Assembly (NCBI GenBank): GCA_035334485.1 | Contig: DAOQKI010000004.1 | Coordinates: 5,459 to 69,458 of the forward strand | Direction of reading: 5' to 3' | DNA length: 64,000 nt | Source: Opi-474 sp035334485 | GTDB taxonomy: Bacteria > Verrucomicrobiota > Verrucomicrobiia > Opitutales > Opitutaceae | Part shown: positions 9,778 through 16,652 of the stretch, one piece after another | How positions within the stretch are numbered: position 1 is the first letter of the stretch | Layout of the letters: each line of letters starts with the position of its first letter | Translations under genes and position numbers: made by a program | Notes under the pieces: generated by a model | What the model was told of the DNA's origin: nothing | The model's database searches: none | The model's input: only the letters and a program-made list of their open reading frames with translations

Positions 9778-10542
9778 ATGATTGCCCGGAAAGACGGTTC
9801 GAAGAACTCGAATGACTTCCCGCCAGTTGCGGTCAACCCGACCCAGCCGTACGAGCGGATCCGGGAGCTTTACCTTTACGAGGAACCGGCGCTGCTCGCG
9901 TCGATCCAGCGCGGCGACCGCAAGCAGGCCACGCGCATCATCAACCTGATCCTGGTGCACATCTACGCGGCCGGGGCCGAGCGCAGCGAACTCCTCAAGG
10001 GCCTGCTGCTCGAACTGGTCGTGATGATGTCCCGCGCCGCCGTCGAGGCGGGCGCGCCGCAGACCGAGGTGCTGGGCCTGCGCTACCGCCACCTGACCGA
10101 ACTCGCCGCCATCACCGACGACGAGCAGCTCTCGCGCTGGCTGCGCGAGGCGGTCATCCGTATCTTCGACGCCGTGGAACGGCACCGCGCCGTGAGCGTG
10201 CCCCAGCCGGTGCGCCGGGCGCTGGAGCTGATCCGCGCCAACGCCGGCGGTCCGCTGACCCGCGAGCAGGTCGCCCGCCAGGCCGGCATCTCGGCGCGCA
10301 ACCTCTCGGAGCTCCTGAAGGAACGCACCGGCCGCTCATTCACCGACCTCCTGCGCGAGGCGCGGATCGAGCGGGCGTGCGAGCTGCTCGTGAAGACCGA
10401 GATGACCGTCGCCGCCATCGCCCTCGAGTCCGGCTTCTGCGACCAGAGTTACTTCACTCACGTTTTCCAGTCCTTGAAAAAGACCACGCCGAAGCAGTAT
10501 CGCGACGCGGGCAGAGGACAGCCGAGTTTGCGGCGAGGATAG
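9778..10542 (+). CDS. AraC-family transcriptional regulator, PocR-linked type without a PocR sensor
   Basis: 254 aa. Residues 20-135 form a helical segment (LLASIQRGDRKQATRIINL, then LLLELVVMMSRAAVEAGA). In many relatives this segment joins a PocR sensor domain to the DNA-binding domain; here the sensor is absent. Residues about 150-250 are a standard double helix-turn-helix AraC/XylS domain (LTREQVARQAGISARNLSELL and IALESGFCDQSYFTHVF). From recollection, regulators of this type often sit beside corrinoid methyltransferase genes. This one lies 411 bp upstream of the one-carbon genes on the same strand, so control of that island is likely but inferred. The inducer is unknown. Confidence 0.85.
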   Translation: MIARKDGSKNSNDFPPVAVNPTQPYERIRELYLYEEPALLASIQRGDRKQATRIINLILVHIYAAGAERSELLKGLLLELVVMMSRAAVEAGAPQTEVLGLRYRHLTELAAITDDEQLSRWLREAVIRIFDAVERHRAVSVPQPVRRALELIRANAGGPLTREQVARQAGISARNLSELLKERTGRSFTDLLREARIERACELLVKTEMTVAAIALESGFCDQSYFTHVFQSLKKTTPKQYRDAGRGQPSLRRG

Positions 10543-10564
10543 GGCGGCGGGGGCGGAGGGAAGA

Positions 10565-10649
10565 CGAACGCCGAACATCGGACGTCGAACTTCGAACGCC
10601 GAAGGTTCGGTCGACCGGGTTTAATTGCTCCTTCGATGTTGGGCGTTCG
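10565..10649. repeat. Imperfect palindrome (intergenic element 2)
   Basis: CGAACGCCGAACATCG (10565-10580) is inverted at 10634-10649 with one mismatch in 16. The left side repeats variants of the phrase CGAACNNCGAAC. It sits just after the AraC stop and could end that transcript. Confidence 0.65.
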
Positions 10650-10763
10650 ATGTTCTCGCCGGTTTATCCGGCGAGCGGGCTTTCTCTCATTTTGCAGGAA
10701 TTGGGTGAAAATATGTGCGGCTTGGTCGGAAATCGGGCGGGAAAAAGCGATTCAGCACACCGC

Positions 10764-10793
10764 TTGTTTTAAGTGCCTTAATTAGAGTATTAT
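10764..10793 (+). promoter_or_regulatory. Sigma70-like promoter for the one-carbon operon
   Basis: TTGTTT (10764-10769), an 18-bp spacer and TATTAT (10788-10793; five of six matches to TATAAT) lie in an AT-rich island that stands out from the GC-rich surroundings. Transcription would begin near 10800 and leave a leader of about 150 nt before the reductase ATG at 10954. Confidence 0.5.
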
Positions 10794-10799
10794 ACGAAG

Positions 10800-10953
10800 T
10801 TGGTTTGTGGCCTATCTCGCGGTGCCCGCAATCAACAAAGTTGCGTTCTAGAACACAAGACCACCTCCGGGGCTTTGTATATCTTGGCCCCGTGATCACT
10901 TACCACCGCCTCAGTTTTCTGTCCGCCTGGGGCGCGGCGATGGGTCACGACCT
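10800..10953 (+). promoter_or_regulatory. AT-rich 5' leader ahead of the one-carbon operon
   Basis: Between the AraC stop and the reductase start (411 bp) there is no gene. The last 150 bp would be untranslated leader. It contains one hairpin, CGGGGC (10868-10873) with GCCCCG (10887-10892). No cobalamin-riboswitch B12 box or other riboswitch core was recognised. Confidence 0.3.
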
Positions 10954-12573
10954 ATGATTGAACCCCACCCCAACGCCTCCTTCCGCGAAGTTCTGAACTC
11001 GGGCCGTTTCATCTACGGCGCCGAATTGGTCACCACGCGCGGCATTCCCGAGCCCGACCAGCGGCCCAAGCTGGTGGAGCTGGGCGAAGGCCTCGCCGCC
11101 GATTCCCGCATTTCCTGGGTGTCCATCACCGACAATCCGGGCGGCAACCCGATGATCCCGGCGGACTGGATCGCGAACATCCTCAAGCCGCGCGGCAAGG
11201 AGCTGGTGATCCACCTCACCTGCAAGGACCTCAACCGGAACGGGCTCGAGTCCGCGGCGTGGCGCTATGCCGCCGAGGGCTTCCACAACATCCTCGCGCT
11301 GACCGGCGACTATCCGATGGCCGGCTTCCACGGGCCGGCGCAGCCGGTCTTCGACCTCGATTCGGTCAGCCTCGTCTCGATGTTGCGCGCGATGAACGAC
11401 GGCATCGAGACCACCAAGCCCAACGGCAAGGTCGACCGCCTGCCCAAGACGAATTTCTTCATCGGCTGCGCGGTCTCGCCGTTCAAGCGCCAGGAGCGCG
11501 AGCTGATGCCGCAGTACTTCAAGCTCGCCCGCAAGATCCAGTGCGGCGCGCAGTGGGTGATCCCGCAGCTCGGGTACGACATGCGGAAATTCCATGAGAT
11601 TAAACTCTTCCTGGACTGGTCCGGCCTCTCCGCCCCGCTCATCGGCAATGTGTACGTCCTGAACAAGGTCGTCGCCCGGATGTTCAACCAGAACAAGATT
11701 CCCGGCTGTGTCGTGAGCGACGCGCTCTACGCGCAGGTGGAGAAGTACGCCGCGGGCCCCGACAAGGGGAAGGCGTTCTTCACCGAGCTCGCCGCGAAGC
11801 AGCTCGCGGTCTTCAAGGGCCTCGGTTTCGCCGCGGGTTATCTCGGCGGCATCCACAAGGCCGACGCCTTCGCCCAGATCATCGACCTGGCCGAGAGCTA
11901 CGGCCCGAACGACTGGAAGGAATTCGCGAAGGAGATCCAGTACCCGAAGGACAACGAATTCTACCTCTTCGAGCGCGACCCGGCCACCGGCCTCGGCGAC
12001 CGCCACCTGCTCAACGCCGAGTATCTCCGCTCGCTCGACGAGCCGGCCAAGGCGCGCGAGGTGACCCTGAGCTACCGGTTCACGCGGCTCATGCACAGCC
12101 TCGCCTTCACGCCCGGCAAGCGGCTGTTTCCCGCGATCCAAAAGACCTACTCCCGGCTCGAGAAGGGCCAGCACACCACCGCCCTGAAGGCGATGCACGC
12201 GGTCGAGCACACGTCCAAGACCGTGATGTTCGGCTGCAAGGACTGCGGCGACTGCTCGCTCCCCGACACCGGCTACTTCTGCCCGCGCGCCTCGTGCTCG
12301 AAGACGCAGCGCAACGGTCCGTGCGGCGGCTCGTTCGACGGCCGCTGCGAGCTCGACGACAAGGACTGCATCTGGGCCCGCGCCTACGACCGGCTCAAGT
12401 ACTACGGCGAGTCCCGCGACATGATCAAGGGCCCCGCTGTCTTCGCGAACTCCAGCCTCAGCGGCACCTCCGGCTGGGCGAACAACTTCCTCGGCCGCGA
12501 CCACCACCAGGTGCCGCAGGCGGCAACTGAAACTGAAACGCCAAACGCCAAAAACCAAACGCCAAAAGGCTAG
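10954..12573 (+). CDS. metF: Methylenetetrahydrofolate reductase with fused MetV-type zinc domain
   Basis: 539 aa. Residues 1-300 are a MetF-type barrel (FIYGAELVTTRG, SITDNPGGNP, ILALTGDYP, GCAVSPFK), which interconverts methylene-THF and methyl-THF with FAD. The C-terminal part, about C428-C457, is cysteine-rich (CKDCGDC, then CPRASC and GPCGGS). It matches the MTHFR_C/MetV domain that is a separate subunit in many acetogens, so MetF and MetV appear fused. The last 15-20 residues (ATETETPNAKNQTPKG) are encoded by a phrase-repeat tract resembling the nearby intergenic palindromes and are probably recent. It is the first gene of the one-carbon cluster; the reaction may run towards methyl-THF oxidation here. 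Confidence 0.88.
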   Translation: MIEPHPNASFREVLNSGRFIYGAELVTTRGIPEPDQRPKLVELGEGLAADSRISWVSITDNPGGNPMIPADWIANILKPRGKELVIHLTCKDLNRNGLESAAWRYAAEGFHNILALTGDYPMAGFHGPAQPVFDLDSVSLVSMLRAMNDGIETTKPNGKVDRLPKTNFFIGCAVSPFKRQERELMPQYFKLARKIQCGAQWVIPQLGYDMRKFHEIKLFLDWSGLSAPLIGNVYVLNKVVARMFNQNKIPGCVVSDALYAQVEKYAAGPDKGKAFFTELAAKQLAVFKGLGFAAGYLGGIHKADAFAQIIDLAESYGPNDWKEFAKEIQYPKDNEFYLFERDPATGLGDRHLLNAEYLRSLDEPAKAREVTLSYRFTRLMHSLAFTPGKRLFPAIQKTYSRLEKGQHTTALKAMHAVEHTSKTVMFGCKDCGDCSLPDTGYFCPRASCSKTQRNGPCGGSFDGRCELDDKDCIWARAYDRLKYYGESRDMIKGPAVFANSSLSGTSGWANNFLGRDHHQVPQAATETETPNAKNQTPKG

Positions 12574-12612
12574 CGCGCCCCCGACCTTCAACATTCGACC
12601 TTAAACCTCCGA
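12524..12612. repeat. Phrase-repeat tract at the 3' end of the reductase gene (element 3)
   Basis: Variants of AAACGCCAAACGCC occur in the final codons, then CCTTCAACATTCGACCTTAAACC follows the stop in split form. It belongs to the same style as the other palindromic elements but lacks a clear inverted partner, so it may be a half-element. Confidence 0.4.
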
Positions 12613-12625
12613 CTCCCCCGTCCCC

Positions 12626-13492
12626 ATGCCCATCCCCAATCTCACCATCATCGGCGAATCGATCAACGACTCGGTGCCGTCCACCAACAAGCTCTTCGAG
12701 GCGAATGATCTCGTCGGCCTCAAGGAGCTCGCGAAATCCCAGGATGCCGGCGGCGCCGGCTACATCGACGTCAACGTCGGCCCGCGTCCCGCCGAGTTCC
12801 TCGCCCAGATGGTCCGCGAGGTGCAGGGCGTCACCACCAAGCCCATCTCGATCGACACGCCCGACCCGGTCATGGCCGAAGCCGCGCTGAAGGCCTACGA
12901 CCGCGCCCGCGCCGGCGGCAAGCTGCCCGTGCTGAACTCCATCGCCCAGACGCGGCGCGAGATGTTCAAGCTGACGAAGATCATGCCGTTCATGCCGATC
13001 CTGCTCGCGTCCGAGCGGCTCGAGAAGGGCGTGGGCCATCCGAACCACACCGCCGCCGAGGTCCACCAGACCGCGCGCGAGCTCGTCGCGGAGGCCGCGC
13101 AGTACGGCATCCCGGTCGAGCACTGCATCATCGACCCGGCCATCTCGCCGATCGGCGCCGACTCCGACGGCCGCTTCCAGTGCCTGATGGGCGCGATCAA
13201 CCTCATCCACGCCGATCCCGCGCTGAAGGGGGTCCACATGTCGGTTGGTCTGAGCAATTTCAGCGTGATGCTGCCGCCGAAGCGCGCGGACGGCTCGCCG
13301 ACCAAGGGCCCGCTCGAGAGCGCATTCCTCACGATGGCCGTGCCGCTCGGCATGGACCACGTCATCGGCTCCGTGAAGCGCAAGTACGAGGTCCTGCCGC
13401 CGGACCATCCTGCGATGCTGTGCCTGAGCGACTGCCTGAAGCTCGAGGGCTTCGACGTCATCATGCGCGTGCAGGAGTACTACTCGAGCTGA
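12626..13492 (+). CDS. Methyltetrahydrofolate:corrinoid methyltransferase (pterin-binding, AcsE/MeTr-like)
   Basis: 288 aa. A dihydropteroate-synthase-fold protein with the pterin-binding sequences IIGESIND, GGAGYIDVNVGPRP, ISIDTPDPVMAEAAL, VLNSI and IIDPAISPIG. Members of this family move a methyl group between methyl-THF and a corrinoid protein; in O-demethylase systems they are the second methyltransferase that loads THF. It lies between the MetF/MetV gene and formate-THF ligase. This supports a role in passing methyl groups from the corrinoid protein at 25.3 kb into the folate pathway. A methionine-synthase fragment is less likely because it is a complete stand-alone domain. Confidence 0.88.
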   Translation: MPIPNLTIIGESINDSVPSTNKLFEANDLVGLKELAKSQDAGGAGYIDVNVGPRPAEFLAQMVREVQGVTTKPISIDTPDPVMAEAALKAYDRARAGGKLPVLNSIAQTRREMFKLTKIMPFMPILLASERLEKGVGHPNHTAAEVHQTARELVAEAAQYGIPVEHCIIDPAISPIGADSDGRFQCLMGAINLIHADPALKGVHMSVGLSNFSVMLPPKRADGSPTKGPLESAFLTMAVPLGMDHVIGSVKRKYEVLPPDHPAMLCLSDCLKLEGFDVIMRVQEYYSS

Positions 13493-13511
13493 GGTCTGCT
13501 GACGCCGCGAA

Positions 13512-13530
13512 GCGGAGGTACTAACTCCGC
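13512..13530 (+). promoter_or_regulatory. Short hairpin between methyltransferase and formate-THF ligase genes
   Basis: GCGGAG (13512-13517) and CTCCGC (13525-13530) with a 7-nt loop. There is no T-run, so it may be an mRNA stability or processing element and not a terminator. Confidence 0.25.
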
Positions 13531-13599
13531 CCGCGGCCGAATGCGGATTGGAAACCCACCCGGCTTCGACACCCTTCCCCAAAAATCCCCGTTACCACC

Positions 13600-15285
13600 A
13601 TGGCCACCAAGATTGTCCCCTCCGACATTGATATTGCCCACCAGGCAAAGATGCTGCCGATCGAACAGGTCGCGGCTAAGCTCAACATCCCCCCGGATGC
13701 CCTGGAGCGCTACGGCAAGTACAAGGCCAAGGTGGGGCTCGATTTCTACCGGCAGCAGCTCACCAAGCCGCGCGGCCGCCTCGTCCTCGTGACCGCGATC
13801 TCGCCCACGCCCGCCGGCGAGGGCAAGACCACCACGACGGTCGGCCTCTCCGACGCGCTCAATCGCATCGGCAAGCGCTCCATCGTCTGCATCCGTGAGC
13901 CGTCCCTCGGGCCGAGCTTCGGCGTCAAGGGCGGCGCCGCCGGCGGCGGCTACGCGCAGGTCATGCCGATGGAGGACATCAACCTCCACTTCACGGGCGA
14001 CTTTCACGCCATCACCTCGGCGCACAACCTCCTGTCCGCGATCGTGGACAACCACCTCACCCACGGCAACGCGCTCGGGCTCGACCCGAACCGCATCGTG
14101 TGGAAGCGCGTGCTCGACATGAACGACCGCGCGCTGCGCGAGATCGTCGTCGGGATGGGCGGCGTCGCCAACGGCACCGTCCGCCAGTCGGGCTTCGACA
14201 TCACCGTCGCGTCCGAGGTCATGGCGATCTTCTGCCTCTCGCAGGACCTCAAGGAGCTCCGCGAACGCCTCGGCCGCATCGTGGTCGGCTACACCCGCGA
14301 CAAGAAGCCCGTCACCGCCGGCGACCTCAAGGCCAACGGCGCGATGGCCGTGCTGCTGCGCGACGCGCTCGCGCCCAACCTCGTCCAGACGCTGGAGAAC
14401 AACCCGGCGTTCGTGCACGGCGGCCCGTTCGCCAACATCGCCCACGGCTGCAACAGCGTGCTCGCCACCAAGCTCGCGCTCAGCCTCGGCGAGTACACCG
14501 TCACGGAGGCCGGCTTCGGCGCGGACCTCGGCGCCCAGAAGTTCCTCGACATCAAGTGCCGCTTCGCCGGCCTGCAGCCCGACGCCGTCGTGATCGTCGC
14601 GACCGTCCGCGCGCTGAAGATGCACGGCGGCGTGGAGAAGGCGGACCTCAAGACGCCGAACGCCGCCGCCGTCGAGCGCGGCCTCGCCAACCTCGAGAAG
14701 CACCTCGAGAACATCGCCGGTTACGGCGTGCCCGCCGTCGTCGCGATCAACCGCTTCACCTCCGACACCGACGAGGAGTTCGCCGTCATCGAGCGCCGCT
14801 GCGCGCAGCTCGGCGTCAAGGCCGTACCCGCCACCCACTGGGCCGAGGGCGGCGCCGGCGCCGAGAAGCTCGCCCGCGCCGTCATCGAGGTCGCCGAGAA
14901 GCCCGGCAAGCAGTTCAAGTTCCTCTATCCCGACGAGCTCCCGCTCTGGGAGAAGGTGCGCACCATCGCGCAGAAGATCTACGGCGCGAAGGACATCGTC
15001 GCGAGCGCGCGCGTGAAGACCAAGTTCGCGGACCTGGAGAAGGCCGGCTACGGGAAGTTCCCGATCTGCATGGCCAAGACCCAGTACTCGTTCTCGACCG
15101 ACCCGAACCTCCGCGGCCGCCCGTCCGGCTTCGACGTGGAGATCCGCGAGGTCAACGTCTCCGCGGGCGCCGGCTTCATCGTCTGCCTCACGGGTGAAAT
15201 CATGACCATGCCAGGGCTCCCCAAGGTGCCGGCTGCCGAGGCCATCGACCTCGACGCCACCGGCCAGATTGTCGGGTTGTTCTGA
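13600..15285 (+). CDS. fhs: Formate--tetrahydrofolate ligase
   Basis: 561 aa, the usual family length. It interconverts formate, ATP and THF with 10-formyl-THF. The P-loop region is TPAGEGKTTTTVGLSDAL near residues 70-87, followed by REPSLGPSFGVKGGAAGGGYAQV and DINLHFTGDFHAI, all highly conserved. The stop codon overlaps the start of the transporter gene (TGATG). The position after the reductase and the corrinoid methyltransferase suggests it can run backwards, making ATP and formate from methyl groups. The required FolD dehydrogenase/cyclohydrolase is not encoded nearby. Confidence 0.97.
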   Translation: MATKIVPSDIDIAHQAKMLPIEQVAAKLNIPPDALERYGKYKAKVGLDFYRQQLTKPRGRLVLVTAISPTPAGEGKTTTTVGLSDALNRIGKRSIVCIREPSLGPSFGVKGGAAGGGYAQVMPMEDINLHFTGDFHAITSAHNLLSAIVDNHLTHGNALGLDPNRIVWKRVLDMNDRALREIVVGMGGVANGTVRQSGFDITVASEVMAIFCLSQDLKELRERLGRIVVGYTRDKKPVTAGDLKANGAMAVLLRDALAPNLVQTLENNPAFVHGGPFANIAHGCNSVLATKLALSLGEYTVTEAGFGADLGAQKFLDIKCRFAGLQPDAVVIVATVRALKMHGGVEKADLKTPNAAAVERGLANLEKHLENIAGYGVPAVVAINRFTSDTDEEFAVIERRCAQLGVKAVPATHWAEGGAGAEKLARAVIEVAEKPGKQFKFLYPDELPLWEKVRTIAQKIYGAKDIVASARVKTKFADLEKAGYGKFPICMAKTQYSFSTDPNLRGRPSGFDVEIREVNVSAGAGFIVCLTGEIMTMPGLPKVPAAEAIDLDATGQIVGLF

Positions 15286-16652
15286 TGCTCCTCCGCCAGA
15301 TCCTGGTTCCCCGCGTCCTCTCGTTCACGTCGTCGGACGAGAGGTCGCCGGCCCCGCCGTTGCCCGGCGGGCCGCGCGGAGCGGGGAAGCAGCCCTCCCT
15401 CCCGACGCCCGTCGCCAGCTATCCCGCCCGCCGCTGGCTGATCGCCGCCATGGGCACGCTGCTGCAGCTGTGCCTCGGCTCGGTCTACGCCTGGAGCTAT
15501 TTCCAGAAGCCGCTCGTGGACACGTACGGCTGGACGAACGCCCAGGTCGCCTGGACGTTCAGCCTCGCCATCGGCTTCCTCGGCCTCGCGGCCGCCGGCG
15601 GCGGCCTGCTCCTGCCGAAGACCAGCCCGCGCAAGCTCGCTGCCATCGGCAGCCTGCTCTACGGCGTCGCGCACGTGATCGCGGCCTTCGCCCTCAGCGG
15701 CCAGTCGCTCCCGCTGCTCTACCTCGGCTACGGCATCATCGGCGGCGTCGGCCTCGGCTTCGGCTACGTGACGCCGGTGGCCACGGTCGCGAAATGGTTC
15801 CCGGACAAGAAGGGTCTCGTGACCGGCATGGTCGTGATGGGTTTCGGCTTCGGCGCGTTGCTGATGAGCAAGGTCATCGCGCCCACGCTGATGTCGGCCT
15901 TCCACGGCTCGCTGCCGCTCGTGTTCGCCGGCAGCGGCGGCATCCTCGGCGTGACCGGGTTCATCGCGGCCCACTTCCTCCACAACCCTCCCGGCCGGAC
16001 CAAGGCCGCGGCCGGCGAGGAGCCGTTGTGGCCCGCCCTGCGGTCGCGGCGCTTCGCCCTGATGTGGCTCGTGTTCTTCTGCAACATCGCCGCCGGCATC
16101 GCGATCATCGGATTCCAATCGCCGCTGCTGCAGGATCTCTGGCGCAAGGTGAACCCGCAACTCGACCCGATCACGCTCGCGGCCTACGGCGCGACCCTGA
16201 TCGCGGTCTCATCGGTGTTCAACGGCATCGGCCGGTTCGCCTGGGGCGGCCTCTCCGACCGCCTCGGCCAGCTCGTCACCTTCCGCATTCTGCTCGCCAC
16301 GCAGGTCGTCGCCTTCGTCGCGCTCATGTTCACCGGCAACGTCTGGGTGTTCGCCGCGCTGATCTGCTACGTCCTGCTCTGCTACGGCGGCGGATTCGGC
16401 ATCATGCCGTCGTTCGTGCTAAACACCTTTGGCGCGAACCGCATGGCGGTCGTCTACGGCTGCATCCTCACCGCCTGGTCCACCGCCGGCGTGGTCGGAC
16501 CGCAGGTCGTCGCCGCCCTCAAGGACCGCTACGGCGCCGCGGCCTCGTCGCACGCCTTCGCGCTCGGCGCCGGGCTGCTGATGACGGGCTTCCTGATTTC
16601 ATTGCTTTTGACTGTTCCGCCGCGTGATGGAAAAACCATCACGCATGGCTGA
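15285..16652 (+). CDS. OFA (oxalate/formate antiporter)-family MFS transporter
   Basis: 455 aa. Twelve membrane segments are apparent, beginning at RRWLIAAMGTLLQLCLGSVYAWSYF, the OFA family N-terminal signature. YGIIGGVGLGFGYVTPVATVAKWFPDKKGLVTG carries the typical loop motif. The first 45 residues are Pro/Arg-rich and weakly conserved; the start overlaps the fhs stop by one base. OFA proteins exchange small carboxylates such as oxalate and formate. Translational coupling to formate-THF ligase makes formate export or uptake the most likely task, which is inference. Confidence 0.85.
   Translation: MLLRQILVPRVLSFTSSDERSPAPPLPGGPRGAGKQPSLPTPVASYPARRWLIAAMGTLLQLCLGSVYAWSYFQKPLVDTYGWTNAQVAWTFSLAIGFLGLAAAGGGLLLPKTSPRKLAAIGSLLYGVAHVIAAFALSGQSLPLLYLGYGIIGGVGLGFGYVTPVATVAKWFPDKKGLVTGMVVMGFGFGALLMSKVIAPTLMSAFHGSLPLVFAGSGGILGVTGFIAAHFLHNPPGRTKAAAGEEPLWPALRSRRFALMWLVFFCNIAAGIAIIGFQSPLLQDLWRKVNPQLDPITLAAYGATLIAVSSVFNGIGRFAWGGLSDRLGQLVTFRILLATQVVAFVALMFTGNVWVFAALICYVLLCYGGGFGIMPSFVLNTFGANRMAVVYGCILTAWSTAGVVGPQVVAALKDRYGAAASSHAFALGAGLLMTGFLISLLLTVPPRDGKTITHG
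16622..16644 (+). promoter_or_regulatory. Perfect 9-bp stem-loop abutting the start codon of the homocysteine methyltransferase/MTHFR gene
   Basis: GCGTGATGG (16622-16630), loop AAAAA, CCATCACGC (16636-16644), followed at once by ATG at 16645. It lies inside the last codons of the transporter gene and would sequester or expose the initiation region of the next gene. Confidence 0.45.

Noticed and set aside
10543..10953. Cobalamin riboswitch ahead of the one-carbon operon
   Set aside because: No B12 box or matching core was found in this gap, in 25896-26068 or in 37814-38003.
10680..10953. AT-rich patch as an insertion-sequence remnant
   Set aside because: No transposase fragment, terminal repeats or target duplication were seen; a promoter and leader explain it better.
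12500..12620. CRISPR array from the repeated AAACGCC phrases
   Set aside because: The units are short, variable and contiguous, without uniform spacers, and no cas genes are present.
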